Part shown: one piece after another, positions 11,425 through 23,331 of the stretch
Numbering within the stretch: position 1 is the first letter of the stretch
Layout: each line of letters starts with the position of its first letter
Source of the DNA: Talinum fruticosum
Taxonomy: Eukaryota; Streptophyta; Magnoliopsida; Caryophyllales; Talinaceae
Assembly: GCA_021018815.1 (NCBI GenBank)
Contig: JAITYX010000046.1
Location: 248,001-312,000 of the forward strand
DNA: 64,000 nucleotides
Reading direction: 5' to 3'
Made by a program: the position numbers and the translations under genes
Notes under the pieces: generated by a model
Told to the model about the DNA's origin: nothing
Database searches by the model: none
The model's input: only the letters and a program-made list of their open reading frames with translations

Positions 11425-12005
11425 CAAGCATTCAACGGTGCTCGATCATCATCCAAAGTACTCCCTTCTCTTACCCGTTGACGAGTCACCTCTAGAGTCG
11501 AGTACTCATCTAGAAAGTTTGGTAAACCTTTTTCCAAAAGGCGAGAGGACTCCAAATCACAACGTAAAGTCACGTGTCGGGGTTAGACGGTGATGATGAG
11601 ATTAGCATACCAGTTTTCTTGGACGACATACTGTAATTTCTGCAGATACAAGAGATCGACGCCACCGCTGTTATGCTTGGCATGATGTCGATTACTATGT
11701 AGAAGTTTATTTAATCGATAATTTTCATTTCTAATTATATATGTACAATTAATATGTAATGGGTGGCTTCAAGAAATGGCTCGTTCCATAGGAACCAGTT
11801 CGTTTAGTTTATCGATCCCGAGGCTATTCAAGCATATGGATGGTCGATTAAGGACCGATCTAAATTTATCTCGAACCTCATGGTCGGGACATGAAAAACA
11901 TGTTATTGGCACCGTTCAATGAGGGGTAAGTGTACAAATAACTTAAACTAAGTTCTAATGGTTTAATAATCATTTTTATATAGGTTATTTGTGTCCGTGT
12001 AGAGC
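11425..12005 (+). pseudogene. CACTA-3: fragment of a CACTA protease-bearing gene
   Basis: Sequence from about 11565 to 12005 is a diverged copy of 20650-21075 in CACTA-1. It keeps the stretch around TTGGACGACATACT, the intron-like GTACAATTAATATGTAA run, and the exon end GTTCAATGAGGGGTAAGTGT, which resembles a splice donor. In CACTA-1 these parts lie directly before the Ulp1-like protease exon. The fragment is cut on the left by G1 and loses similarity at about 12005. No open frame of useful length survives. Confidence 0.7.
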
Positions 12006-14440
12006 CCACTAGATTCTCTCGGAGATTAAAGTTTTTAGGACCCAACTTTTACACGAGGGAATGCAACGAGAATCACTCGCAACATAAAGAATAATCGTGT
12101 TCAAATGTCGCTCTTCCTCCTCCTCCATTCCGTTCAATTTCGACTCCAAACCCTAGCTTTTCGAGCAACAGACCGGAAAGGGGACTGGAGAGAAAGAATT
12201 GTGCGAAAATTAGAAGGATTGGGTATATTTTAAGAGAGGAAAGGACTTCTTTAAGTAGAATCAAACTAAACGAAAACCCACAGCCATCGTGAGAGATGAG
12301 ATTGAGAGAGATGAGGAAGAGCACATCCTTGATTCCGTGAAATTGAGAGACGGGGGATGATAGAGACAACAATGGAGTATAATTCTTGAAGTTAATATCA
12401 ATCACTGCTTCTATAAAGGGAGAGATGAGGGACGAGAGAGGAAATTGACAGACATGGGATTGGTCATTGATACCATAATCGTTGATTGAGAGAGACAAGT
12501 AATTAATATTCACTACTTCCCCCTTCTTAGAGCTAATAATAACAATACCAACATAACCATTATTTATGTTGCAATTACTAGCAACAATTTAGGCGCCCAA
12601 GTCTTCAAAGTTGTATGTCAACATATAGATGAATCCTATTAGAAATATGATCTTTTACAAACAGAAAATATAATCTGTCACTAAATTTGTGTTGTAACAA
12701 ATTCCTTTTTTTTTTTTTTTGTAGTGCCTAGTGCCTAGCCCTATCAACTCTTCTTTTCGATTAAAATAGTGAAAGAGAAAAAATTTAGCCTAGGCGAGGT
12801 TGAGTTTCAAATGAGCAAAGCCTCGAGATAGTCGAGCTCCGAAAAGGTGAGGGATATTCTTTATGTCCGGAGGGACCAAGGAAATTTGTTCAATGATAAA
12901 AGGAAACAAATCAACATAATTTCGTTCTAGGATGTCGGAGATTGCATTGAGAACCTTGTTGTTTAGGTTCTCCTTAGAAGGAAAAAAGGAGAACGTAGTT
13001 CTCATCATTAAAGAAATAAAGAAGTTTGTGTTTAGACTTCAAGCGACCGATCGGAAAGTTCTTGCCAACCGTAAGTTTAACTCCGGCGTATTCAAAATGG
13101 AAATAGTAGTAGATTCTCTCGGAGATTAAAGTGTCTAGGACCTAACTTTTTTAGACGATAGAATAAAACACAATCAGTCACAAAATAAAGACTAATCATG
13201 TTCAAAGGTCATTCTTCTTCCTCTTCCGTTCTGCTGCAATTTCGACTCCAAACCCTAGCTTTTCATCCGACGATGTCGGAAAGGGGACTGTAGAGAAAGA
13301 ATTGTGCAAAAATTAGAAGTTTTAAGTAGATTGAGAGCCGGAAGATGACTTCCTAAAGTAGAATCAAGCAAAACAAAAACCCATAGGCATCGTGAGCGAT
13401 GAGATGGAGAGAGATAAGGGACAAGCATATCCCTAATTCTGCGAAATTGAGGGACGAGGGAGGTTAAAGATGACAATGGAGCATAATTGTTGAAGTGAAT
13501 ATATAAATCGCTGCTTCTAAAAAGGGAGAGATGAGGGATAAAAGAGGAAATCGAGAGAAATTGAGAGAGAAAGTAACTGATAATCATAGCTTCCCCTTTT
13601 CATTGAGCTAATATTGTTTGTTGCCTAATTGAAAAGGTTTTCCTTGTGTTTTTTATGTTTTTGTTTTAGTTTTACTTTTTGGATTTGGTGTTAGAAAATA
13701 ATATAAATATTTTAAATTTTATTTTTACATATTTTTTCCGCTATAGTCCCGTTAAACTAATACCAACATAATTTGTTTATATGTAATATTGTTGGTAATC
13801 TGATCCAATACTAATAGATAATTGGATTGTTGATAATGTAGTAACAATACCAAGAGATCAATTTTTATATGTAGGAAATAATAACAATACTAACATAACC
13901 ATTATTTATGTTTTAATTATTGGCATTAATTTAGGCACCCAAGTCTTTAAACTTTATGCCAACATATAAAGGAATCTGTTATAAATACGATCTTTTACCC
14001 ATAGAAAATATAATTTGTCACTAGATTTTTGTTGTAAGAAATCTATTTCTTTTTTGTAGTGCCTGGTACCTAGGTGTATCAACTTTTCCTGTCCGATTAA
14101 AATAGCGGGATTGAAAAATTTAGCTCAAGGAGGTCGAGTTTAAAATGAGCAAAACTTGAGAAAGTAAAGCTCTAAAAAGGAGAGGCATATTCTTTACGTC
14201 CGAGAGGAACAAGGAAATTTGCTCTAAGATAAAAGGGAAAAAATCAATATCATTTCCTTCCATAATGTCATAGATGACCTAAAGAACCTTATTGTTTAGG
14301 TTCTCCTTAGAAGCAAAAAGTAGAAAACAATTCTCATCATTAAGAATACGGAGAAGTTTGTGTTCGGACTTCAACTAAGCGATGAAAGCTTCTTGCGAAC
14401 TTTGGGTTTAACTACGGTGTAAGAGCATAATACTTCGAAA
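12006..14440. repeat. Large tandem duplication of unknown origin
   Basis: Copy 1 starts at 12012 and copy 2 at 13112, both with GATTCTCTCGGAGATTAAAG. Both contain TTTCGACTCCAAACCCTAGC, then GGCxCCCAAGTCTT, then TTTTGTAGTGCCT (12717 and 14052), then a conserved peptide region. The offset grows from 1100 to about 1335 bp because copy 2 carries extra sequence at about 13605-13885. TTTTTTGTAGTG (ending 12726 and 14061) resembles a CACTA terminus on the minus strand, but no convincing partner end was found. The parent element is unknown. Confidence 0.75.
12790..13008 (-). pseudogene. Conserved peptide of unknown family, copy 1
   Basis: An open stretch of 72 codons reads SKENLNNKVLNAISDILE, then FPFIIEQISLVPPD and LFGARLSRGFAHLKLNLA. 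The same peptide is recoverable in the second copy of the duplication at about 14110-14345 (SKENLNNKVL, then FFPFILEQISLVP), where it is broken by a stop and small indels. Retention of the amino-acid pattern in two diverged copies suggests it was once coding. I do not recognise the family, and the surrounding sequence gives no start, terminus or splice site that I can trust. Confidence 0.4.
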
Positions 14441-15179
14441 GTAAAAGAGCATAATACTCTTACCCCTTTCCAATTCTTTGGAAGAGGGTGCCCCGCCCAC
14501 TCATCTTCGATTTGTCGAAAATTCTAACTTAGCATGGGGATTCCCTGAGGTTGCGACACATCCACATCAAGGCTCGGGACATAGATATCTGCCGGGAGAA
14601 GCTATAAAGGACGAAGTTAATTTCCATACAAGAAATTCAACTACAAAAAGAGGGGAGGTGAAGACTCACCAATCGGGTTATAATTCGCCCCAAATGTTGA
14701 GCATAGGACGAATGCATGTTCATAAATTGGGTATAGAGGTACCTGGTGGTTATTTTTTCCTATTCCTCTTGAGTAATGGAGCGGAATTAAAAGATTGTCT
14801 ATTGTGGATTATGGGGAACGAATGGAGGCCATGTTTATAATAGATTTAAGGTGTAACCTACTTGCCAAGATACCAACAAAATCCAAAAGGACCCTCAAAC
14901 AATATCGTCCACTAGCTCAATTCCGGCGCTACACCTAAGTTTTGAGGGAGTTGAATTTGAGTCCAGGGGTGGAAGTTGGCCTAGCCATAAGACCCATGAG
15001 AAGAGAAAAAAAAGGGCAAAATTAGGTAGCAAATGCCGGGCTTTTGGCCGACACCAAGCACCACAGTCGTGGCCACGGGTGCACCATAGGTCGTGGGCTG
15101 GGGCAGCAGCTTAGACAGAGAAGAAAGAAATATTCCTAGGTTATTAAGCTCAAAATTTAAAGATTAGAAGTAACATACC
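14441..15179. other. Unassigned segment with one 120-codon open frame
   Basis: The region holds an open frame at 14478-14840 on the plus strand (MEEGAPPTHLRFVENSNLAW and onward) that I cannot assign. It has no clear domain, and the codon context does not differ from its surroundings. Around 15030-15110 a GC-rich patch (GGCTTTTGGCCGACACC) faintly resembles patches in the gypsy LTRs. No RNA gene or repeat is evident. Confidence 0.3.
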
Positions 15180-16823
15180 GAAGTTACGCAGTTGAGGGCG
15201 GACCGATGACTCCTTGAATTAAGTCTCCTTTTTGTGAAATCATTCATTTTCTTAAAAGCCTAAGGAGACTTCTTTTGAGAAACATTTTTGTGCTCAGTCC
15301 CTTTCTTCATTGGGTGAATAGGACTATGCTCGGCTTTTATGAAATATATCATTTTCGAAAAGACTCTTGTAGAAGCTATCCTCTTTTTCGAATTGAAACC
15401 AAGTCCCTCTTTTCGAAAAGAAACACACTAAGAACAAAGGAGTAGATCAAGGTTTTTCTAACCTTGAATGAGTTTTAAAACAACATGCTAAGACTCGGTG
15501 AGTTTTTTCTTCACTTTCTCATTCTTAGTTTTAACGCACTCAAACTTAATCTCGTTATCTTGTGCGCTAGTCTCAAGTACCTTAATGCTAAGCCTATGTT
15601 TTTCTAAAATAATTTTTAAAGTCTTGTTCTCAAATTTTAGAGACTTAAGTTTTTCTTTAAACAAAGAAGAATCAGAATTGGACTTTTCCTCTATAGTAAA
15701 AATATATCTAGCTAAATCGTGTTTTGAAAATTTGAGGAAGTAGCTGATTATTTCATGAGGATAAGTTTGCTCAATGTTAGATGTTTCGCTTGACTCATCT
15801 TTAGTTTCTTGATCGTCATCCGACTCTTTATCACTCTAGGTTCCCATTATTGCGTTCTTTTGTTTTTTGAGATCTTTCTTTTTATTAGGCAATCCTTTAC
15901 AATGTGTTCCTTGCTTCCACATTCAAAGTAACTAGAGATCTTAGTTAAAGAAGAATTTGGAGGGGATAGGAATTTACCTTTCTTCTCCTTTTCTAGATCT
16001 CATGCTTAGGTTTCTTCTGCCACTTCTTGTATTTCATCATTTGTTTGAATCATTTGGCCTGAAATGCCATGGGACCTTCTTCGAGTCTAAGGAGCTAACA
16101 CTTGGACCAACTTCCACGGAGGCCTAAATAGAAATTTTCTTCTTGGTGCTGACCTTAGATTCTTCCTCCTCGAGGTGTAACTCATGGGTGAGAAGCTTCC
16201 CAATGAGTTCATCGAGGTTTCAAGCATGGTGAGGTTTTGGGCCTCCTCAATGGCTATAACCTTCAGACCCCATCTCTTCTTAGGAAGACTCCTAGAGTCT
16301 TTCTAACCACTTCTTTATTGGATGTCTAATTTCTAAGTGATTTGAGATTGTTAGCAATTTGAGTGAAGCAAATGTACATTTGAGTTAGGTACTCGTCGGT
16401 CTTCATCTTGAACGTTTCATACTAACGTAAGTACTAAATTATCTTCACTTCTCTCAGCTTACTTGTGCTTTCATAGGTGGTGACAAGAGTGTCCCACACT
16501 TGTTTAGCAATATCACAACCTGATACTCTATTGTACTCACAGGCAACCATAACATACATTAAGAGATTAAAGGCTTTGAAGTTCTTTCTTTACTTTTCAT
16601 TCTCTTCTGGTGTGAATTCTGACTTCACCTTCACCATAGTTTGATTTCCAACTTGGATTTTAGGAACTTAGTTTTCGTTCGAGTTAACTTCCCAAACTTC
16701 TTCATCGTAGTCTTTAATGAAGCACTCCATTAGTTTCTTCCAATGAGCGAACTTGGACCCTTTGAATTGAGGTGGTATGGTGAATGACCTTCCTTCATCA
16801 AACTCTCTATAGTTTAAAGCCAT
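15180..16823 (-). pseudogene. Copia C gag (UBN2 type)
   Basis: The gag begins at the ATG at 16823 (MALNYREFDEGRSFTIPPQF), 55 bases inside the primer site. It continues KFAHWKKLMECFIKDYDEE, VWDTLVTTYESTSKLREVK and KMKTDEYLTQMYICFTQIAN, followed by NLKSL at about 16330. Several stops and a frame change break it. The zinc knuckle near 15895-15940 reads YFECGSKEHIVKDC, so the first cysteine is lost. The C-terminal coiled-coil region continues to about 15180. Sequence and layout match copia B gag, so these are members of one family. Confidence 0.85.
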
Positions 16824-16877
16824 CTAATCCATCTAATCTTTAGACCTTTAGATTGTGAGATCCTTTTGAGAAAAGCT

Positions 16878-16892
16878 AGGCTCTAATACCAA
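16878..16892 (-). other. Primer-binding site of copia C
   Basis: The minus strand reads TTGGTATTAGAGCCT, one mismatch from the canonical methionine-tRNA primer site TTGGTATCAGAGCC of plant copia elements. It lies between the LTR edge (16894) and the gag start (16823). Confidence 0.9.
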
Positions 16893-17589
16893 TTGAAAGT
16901 TCGAGTAGAGAGTCTAAGTCACCATGGAGGAGGGTGATAACCCTAGAGGACGAGTGATTAGGGTGATAAGGAAATAATGTGGTATTTGAAAATTCTTTAA
17001 GAAGTTCACAACTCAAAAGGATGAACTGAGTCTAGATTGACTCCGAAAGAGCTGAATAAATTATTTTACGTGGAAATCCTCCTAAGGTAGACAACCACAG
17101 AGAGTGTCCATCTAGACACCAAGTCAAATCTACTATTTTGAATCAACAAAATACAATGGACTGAATCCCAAGATTGCTCCCTTAGACAATTCCATTATAA
17201 GTGTTTCCCAGTCACATAAGTTACCTTAACATTCCCAATACATCCAAATTGAGTTAACCCTTACAGTTGGGGACAAGCGAGCTGAGTTAACCCTTACGGC
17301 TTAGTCGAGGGAAAAAGCGAGAAAAGTGTTAAGAAAGAGAAGAGATTACAAGACTTTTCTTTATAAGAGATTACAAGAGAAAAGTGTGAACATAAGTTGT
17401 AAGCTAGAAGAAGGAATGAGAGTTGAGTTTTTGGTTCCGGTAATCTTATAAGTCTTGAGTCAAGGCTTCAATTTAAAGGTAGTATGGTAGAAAGTTGTCG
17501 TGTATTGGGCTTAGGCTTCGGGTCGACTACCCGTTATAATGGGTAGTTTGAGTCCTTATAAATAGAACTGTTATGAATGTATTCAACTT

Positions 17590-17720
17590 TTAACAATGGA
17601 TACTTCTAAGAACCGTTGTCATACATTTATTTATGATGATGGTTCAATAGATGAACCATCATTAAAAGTTAAAAGCAAACTTTTAACGATGGTTCATTCA
17701 ATGAACCGTCATCATAGAGT
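17590..17720. repeat. Left subterminal repeats of CACTA-1
   Basis: Palindromic words alternate here, for example GAACCGTTGTCATA, GATGATGGTTCAATAGATGA and ACCATCATTAAAAGTTAAAA, then AACGATGGTTCATT and GAACCGTCATCAT. Such arrays flank CACTA elements and are the binding sites of the small transposase subunit in En/Spm. They correspond to the array at the right end. Confidence 0.75.
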
Positions 17721-18215
17721 AACCACAAAAGAAAAACCCTCCTCGATCGGTCGCTTTTACTCTCACCTGTCACTCTCTCCACTCACTTTTACTTCACTCT
17801 CTTACTGCTACGGTTTCTAGTTGCTCCCACTCACTCTCTTTGCTGTCTCCTCATTATCATTGGTGCTTTTCGGCGTGTTTCCCACTCACTCTCTCTATTG
17901 TCTCTTCTCTATGCGGTTTTCGGTTAAAGTTGCATCCTCTCTCTCACTCTCATCAGTCGATGTGTAACTCATATCTCCCTTTTATTTTGTAATTAAAATG
18001 TGTAAATGTGGCATGCTTTGTAGTCGTCAAAGGTGTAATTAAACTCTCATTTAGTATAATTAAATTTGAAAATTAGTGTTATTGTTTTGTGGCTTAAATC
18101 TTGGTCCTTAACATAATCGTCATTGTGGGCTTAAGCAAGGTCCTAGGAATTTGTCTAAACATATACCTTGAGTTGAAACACATACATTGTTAAATGCTAA
18201 AGCTTCAGTATGGCC

Positions 18216-21200
18216 ATGGACAGACTGTCCCCATCACCTTCATCATCACAACCCTCATGGTCTCATATTGGGTGCAGTAACCTCGAACTAAACTCATTTA
18301 ATATCTAGTTTTATATAGTAACATCATTTTGACCTAGCTTGTTGCTTATTTGGTTTCCTTGTGTTGATCCCTCGGTCTGAAAAAAGGGTATATATGATAT
18401 AACCGAACCTTCAACAGTTGTATAATTGCTATTTATGGGGTAAAATCTTAAGAGTTGTATACTTGCTTGCAATATAAAAATGGATTCTTCCCAAAGTACA
18501 AAAAAAATCGAAGCGGACAAACAATGATAAACAAGGAGAAGTTGGTGTAGAGTAGAGACGATCAAACTCTCTTTCCACAGGTGAAATTTGATAGACATGG
18601 AAATGTTGTACATGATCACAAAGCTCGCTTTATAAGCTAGGTTGGCGCAGCAACCCGCACATATGTGAACATAGACTATAGAAATTAGGGCACAATCCCC
18701 GATTCCATTAAGGACAACCTTTGGAACGATATTTAGGTAAATGCACTACATCTCAACTTAGTATTGTAACTTATTATAAATGGTTAATATATATGTACTA
18801 GTGTATGTCATTCTTGTGTTTCGAAAACGTTCATCTTAGACGTTAAAGAATAATATGACATATACTTGCTGAAACACAAGAGTCTTACGTCGGCGACATA
18901 AAAGTTTAGAAATTTTAAATATCGCATTGCCATTGTATGGGACATTTGAGGAGGACTGGAGGACTAGAGGGACGTTTGAGGCATATGTCTCTTCTCCCGA
19001 ATACATGGTAATTTATCATTATTTGTTATCTTTTTTTTTATGTAAGTCTTATGTACCGATATTTTTGTTGTCATAATTACTTGTGCAGGCAATAGGTCAA
19101 GCCAACTAGAAAAGGATTAAGAGCAATGCGTATCCCCATGTGATGTCTCGTGGTGGATACACGAAGTTGGAGAAGAAGTTGTACAAGCACAAGCTTGAAG
19201 AACTTCAAAGCATCTCTAGTGAAGGTTCTAGCACGGATACATCGCAGCTAAATATCGAGTGGGACGAGTGGTGGGTTGAAGGAAGAAAAAGAAAGATAGA
19301 ACCTTCACTACGACCAAAGTGGAATCTATTGTGCAGCAACTTGTGATTTTTTTACTATTTCCTTTATTTATTTTGAGAACTTATAGGTTTTAATCAAATG
19401 ATAATGTATTTCCTTCTTACAGAGTCTTTTCCATAATCATCGACTTCAAACGTCGATTATAAGAGCCTTGGCCCTAGCAAGAAATGAGCATCCTGATCGT
19501 TTTCAAGCCGTCGGTGGGAGGGTGGGAATAGTTGAGTACTTCGAGGCTAGGAAGAAGCGCCCCATCATTTCCATTCAAGCGTATATGGAGGCCCAAATGG
19601 CCGAAGTGCGATCCCAAATGACTTAAATGGTCGCCTAGATAGAATAGATGAGGGAATAGATGCATGCCCATATGGTGTACATCACCAAGATGGGTATGTC
19701 GGCACTCGGCATACCCATGCGCAATTTGGATCTATTCTCACCCTAAACACCGGCGATCGCGAACGCGAGCTCACCTATTGACCAATTCAAAATTATGGTG
19801 GAGGTAATTCAGATTTTTCGACATAATGATATTCACATGCATGTTTATATTTTGATTAATTGGTGTATAATATTGTTGAATGATTGGTGTATATTTTGTG
19901 GTTTTTGTGGAACTCCAGCGTATGGTTGTTGAGTATTTACTTATAGGATGCTTTTTGTTGTTTTGGATGAAGGTCATTATCTCGAGAAAATATTTACTTT
20001 AAGGCGAAACTCTATCCATTTATTTTCAGGACTCTTTGATAGATAACTTTTATATCAAGGTTTATCCCATGGTTGTAATTGTTATGCTTATTCTTTTTGC
20101 GATCGACGAAGTGCATGTTAGCTTCTTATCACCCTCTCCTAGTGCATGTTGTGGCATCGGATGTTTTTCCGTGGAGGCAAGATACCGTCGTTCAAGGGGC
20201 ACCCCTTGTTGATGATGAGGTGACGGTTAGTGTGAGACGGGTTATACACGGGAAAGGCAACCGTGAGTTGCTGATCCGGACATCGGACCTCCACACTATT
20301 TGCGACGCACTCAACACTTTTGTTCCTTAGCCCAAGAGTTTGGTCATCCTCTCCACGATAATTTATTTTTTAAAATATTAGATTTAGCTGTTGTTAATGT
20401 CTTGTATATATATTTCTAATTTTGATTTATTGATTATTCACTAGGATATCGGGGACAAATCCAAGAGTGGGATGAAGGGCACTCCATCTCCCTCTGTTGG
20501 CACAAGCAAGTATTCGAGAGATGTCTGTTCATCATCCGAAGAAGTCTTTTCTCGTATCCATTGAGGAGTCCCACATGGATTGGTGTGCTATTCTGTAAAG
20601 TTATGTGAAGACTATGACAAAAGATACATCGTTCCCAATCAGCGTGCCACGTCACGTGTTTGGGCAATATGAAGAGGACAATGTGGACATGACCTTGTAT
20701 GTCTTCCCAGACGACATACGAGCAAATCTTGGAGATGCAGGAGATCGGCGCATCTACTGTTATGATTGGTACTATGTGAGTCACTATATTTATAAGTTTT
20801 ATTTAGCTATTAATTTCAATTTCTAACAACATACAATTAATATGTAAGGTGGCTACACGCAATGGGAAACAAGTTCGTTCGGTTTCTCAACCCTAATTCC
20901 ATTCAAGGAGTTGGGTAGAAACAAAATGAACGAGCCGACTATATCTTCAAAGTCATGAAACATAATGCACGAGAATAAAAACTATTAATTGGCGTTGTTC
21001 ATTGAGGGGTAAGTGTACAAATAAACTTAAACGAAGATTTTATGGTGTTATACATACTTATAAATGTGTTATTTGTGTTTGTGTAACAACCATTGGATGC
21101 TTGCTGTCATATTTCCAAGGGCCAATGTCACATACTAGCTTGATCCTTTAGTTCAAACCATCGGGAAAGATATCAAGAACGTAATCGACTCGTGAGTTCG

Positions 21201-21600
21201 GACCTTAATCATTTTATGTTTTTTGTTAATTAGTATTCTTTTGAATTATATATCTAATTTGAAATTGATTTTTCCGATTGAAAAATACTACTCTAACACG
21301 TTATTTTTGTAGGGGAGCTTAAGAGGCCCATGTATGACACCAAACTACAAATTGTCTCCATAAAAGTGATGTCCTCTTGGTTAGAATCGGTTTCATTTGT
21401 TTTCATTTGATATTTCTTGTTAGGTACATAAAGTACATGATGTATTCAAATTGTGTTGGGAATTTATTTTGCTTATTGTAGTGCCATAAACAACCGAGGA
21501 ACGTGGAGTGCAGCTTCTACGTTTTGCATTACATGAATGAGATTGTGACCCAACTCGATGTAAATGAATCTAATCCCAAAGTCGTACTTATACTTGCACT
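18216..21600 (+). pseudogene. CACTA-1 gene with Ptta-like and Ulp1-like parts
   Basis: Exon-like pieces appear in order. First is ATRTYVNIDYRN followed by GTIPDSIKDNLWNDI (18650-18735). Then YPHVMSRGGYTKLEKKLYKH (19130-19200), as in the Ptta/En/Spm transposase family. Then HPDRFQAVGGRVGIVEYFEA with MEAQMAEVRSQM (19490-19630), and VFPWRQDTVVQGAPLVDDEV with RRVIHGKGNREL (20160-20280). Last is a C48 (Ulp1-like) protease tail: HWMLAVIFPRANVTY (21090-21135) and VECSFYVLHYMNEIV (21500-21550). The histidine, aspartate (LDPL) and cysteine of the protease are present, but a TAG at 21136 lies between them. Other stops and frame changes also occur. The TNP2 DDE transposase gene is absent. Confidence 0.75.
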
Positions 21601-22094
21601 TGCATTTGATTATGAAAAAATTAATTTTTTTAATGTTCTTTTTCATCTTAATTAACACATGCACTTGACCTAATTAATTAATGTCTTTTACGAGTATTGG
21701 TCACAATATTTCTTGGGAAAGATGCCCCTCCCCCACTCCCTATACATGATGATGTGCTCAACAAGTTAAGACAATGTTGGGCGAGTTTGTATATAACCGT
21801 ATAAAGACACAAGTACATATTTACACTTATTCTTCATTATTTGATTAGACAAGTTGGTGATTTAATAGCCATACGGTTATAGGTATATATGTACATAGGT
21901 ATAATATTACATAGGTATATATATTTTTACACTATCTTTTTATATGTATCATATACAAATTTGTGATGAATATGTTGGTTTGTATACATTACGGTTAAGA
22001 CTTGTTGGATTGTGGTTTGTATGTACCTAAAAGAGTTTGCAAATTACTTTATATATGCTATTTTGTACAAGTATAGGGGGCAAGCAAACAAAAA

Positions 22095-22454
22095 AACATT
22101 ATTAAAAAAATTCATACCTATTACTACGATTTTTAAGGAAGAACCATAGTAATAGGTCTTGGCCGAACCTATGACGACGGATCTTTACGAGAACCGTCTC
22201 GTATAGGTCCTCCTATGATGACAATTGTCTTTATGAACCATTGTTATAGGTCAACATATGACGATGGTTCTCTTAAAGAACTACCATTATAGGTTCACCT
22301 ATGACGATGATTGTCTTGATGAACCGTCGTCGTAGGCGTTCTTTTACTACGGCTTTGAACCGTAGTAAAAGATGCCCACATACAATTACAACGCCCAATA
22401 ACCGTAGTTGAACGACGTTTTAAACCATTGTAAAAAGTGGTTTCTATAGTAGTG
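22095..22454. repeat. Right subterminal repeats and terminus of CACTA-1
   Basis: A dense set of inverted words is seen: CCTATGACGACGG, GAACCGTCTCGTATAGG, GACAATTGTC, GAACCATTGTTATAGG, GACGATGGTTCTC, GAACCGTCGTCGTAGG and CTACGGCTTTGAACCGTAG. The array ends with the terminal GTGGTTTCTATAGTAGTG at 22437-22454. Confidence 0.85.
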
Positions 22455-23331
22455 GTTCTAGCACCAAAAAGAAGTTCTACCGTCTTGTTGTATATAAAAA
22501 CCAGGGTAGAAACAGGTGTTAGATTCAAAGACTTATGTTTAACATAAATGAAAATAAACAATGCTGACATAGTGTCCGAGTCTATCCGGAAATAATGGAT
22601 TTTCTATCTCGTTGTCTTGAAAGGGTAAGAAGTCGGTTGTTTTTACTTTAATATGAGATTATTCAGCTTTGATAGATTTACATAAACAAATTACATATGG
22701 TACTCAAAGTATAAAAATAATTTGGTCCAAGGTTAGATAATAAGGATTACTCTTAAATAAAACAATTGATAACTAAAAATCCTTAACCTATTAAAATAGA
22801 AATTTCAAGTCCAATATTCAAAAATATTAAAATTTCATTTGTGTCTAAACTCAAAGAATAAATAAGATATAGTTGTGTTCAAGAGTTATTTGACATATTT
22901 TAGTGTTTGCCTATTTGATTAATTTCAAATTAATAAATCGTGCTATTTCTAAAATTAGCACATGTAATTTTGTTTTGAAATATGAAACAAGCTAGTTGAA
23001 AAGATAAGTTAATTGTGTGAAATTATTCAGGAAAAGTTTATGTCCGAGGCTTACTATGTGGGTTTCCTAGATCCGAGTCCTCACTCAATGCTCAATAACT
23101 GATTTTGAGTTAGTTTATATTTCATTAAGTAGAACCGAGTTCTAAGACTAAAAGAGATTTTATAGCTTATCAAGAAATTTGATGGATGTATGAAGATGTT
23201 ACGGGATTCTTGTAATATATATTCATTAAGAACTCGTAAAGAATGTATCTGCGCTAAGAGATATATCTAAGTTTTGGAAGAATGAATTGAATTCAAAATC
23301 ATATAATGGGTGAGTTCATACCGAGTCTTCA

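Larger units (their letters stand above)
17560..22454 (+). mobile_element. CACTA-1: CACTA (En/Spm) DNA transposon inside a copia LTR
   Basis: The right terminus is clear: on the minus strand it reads CACTACTATAGAAACCAC, ending at 22454, and the same terminus occurs at the start of CACTA-2. Inside it lies a dense set of subterminal GACGATGGTTC / GAACCGTCGTC words. The left side has the matching subterminal repeats from about 17590, but the CACTA end itself is not recognisable, so the left boundary (17553-17590) is approximate. The interior holds a decayed multi-exon gene. The element sits within the 5' LTR of copia C. Confidence 0.8.
16894..23331 (-). repeat. 5' LTR of copia C, split by CACTA-1
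   Basis: The left piece, 16894 to about 17560, starts TGAAAGTTCGAGTAGAGAGT and carries the family blocks ACGTGGAAATCCTCCT and GAGTTAACCCTTACAG. The right piece, 22455-23331, resumes with ACTCAAAGTATAAAAATAA and TTTGGTCCAAGGTTAGATAA (near 22690-22740) and ends CCGAGTCTTCA, the family terminus. CACTA-1 lies between the pieces. Joined, they give an LTR of about 1.5 kb, as expected for the family. Confidence 0.85.

Noticed and set aside
12140..12160. AAACCCTAGC words as telomere repeat
   Set aside because: Only single words occur, in both tandem copies; such words are common in plant leaders and no array is present.
12073..12513. 146-codon minus-strand open frame in the tandem duplication
   Set aside because: The second copy (13255-13587) does not keep the same frame or residues, so it is unlikely to be coding.
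12511..12726. 215-bp CACTA-type MITE (CACTACTTCC ... TTTTTTGTAGTG)
   Set aside because: The two ends agree only in CACTAC, and the second tandem copy lacks the left end, so only the right-end resemblance is reported.
14470..14860. Possible plastid or mitochondrial DNA insertion
   Set aside because: I could not match it to any organelle gene from the sequence alone.
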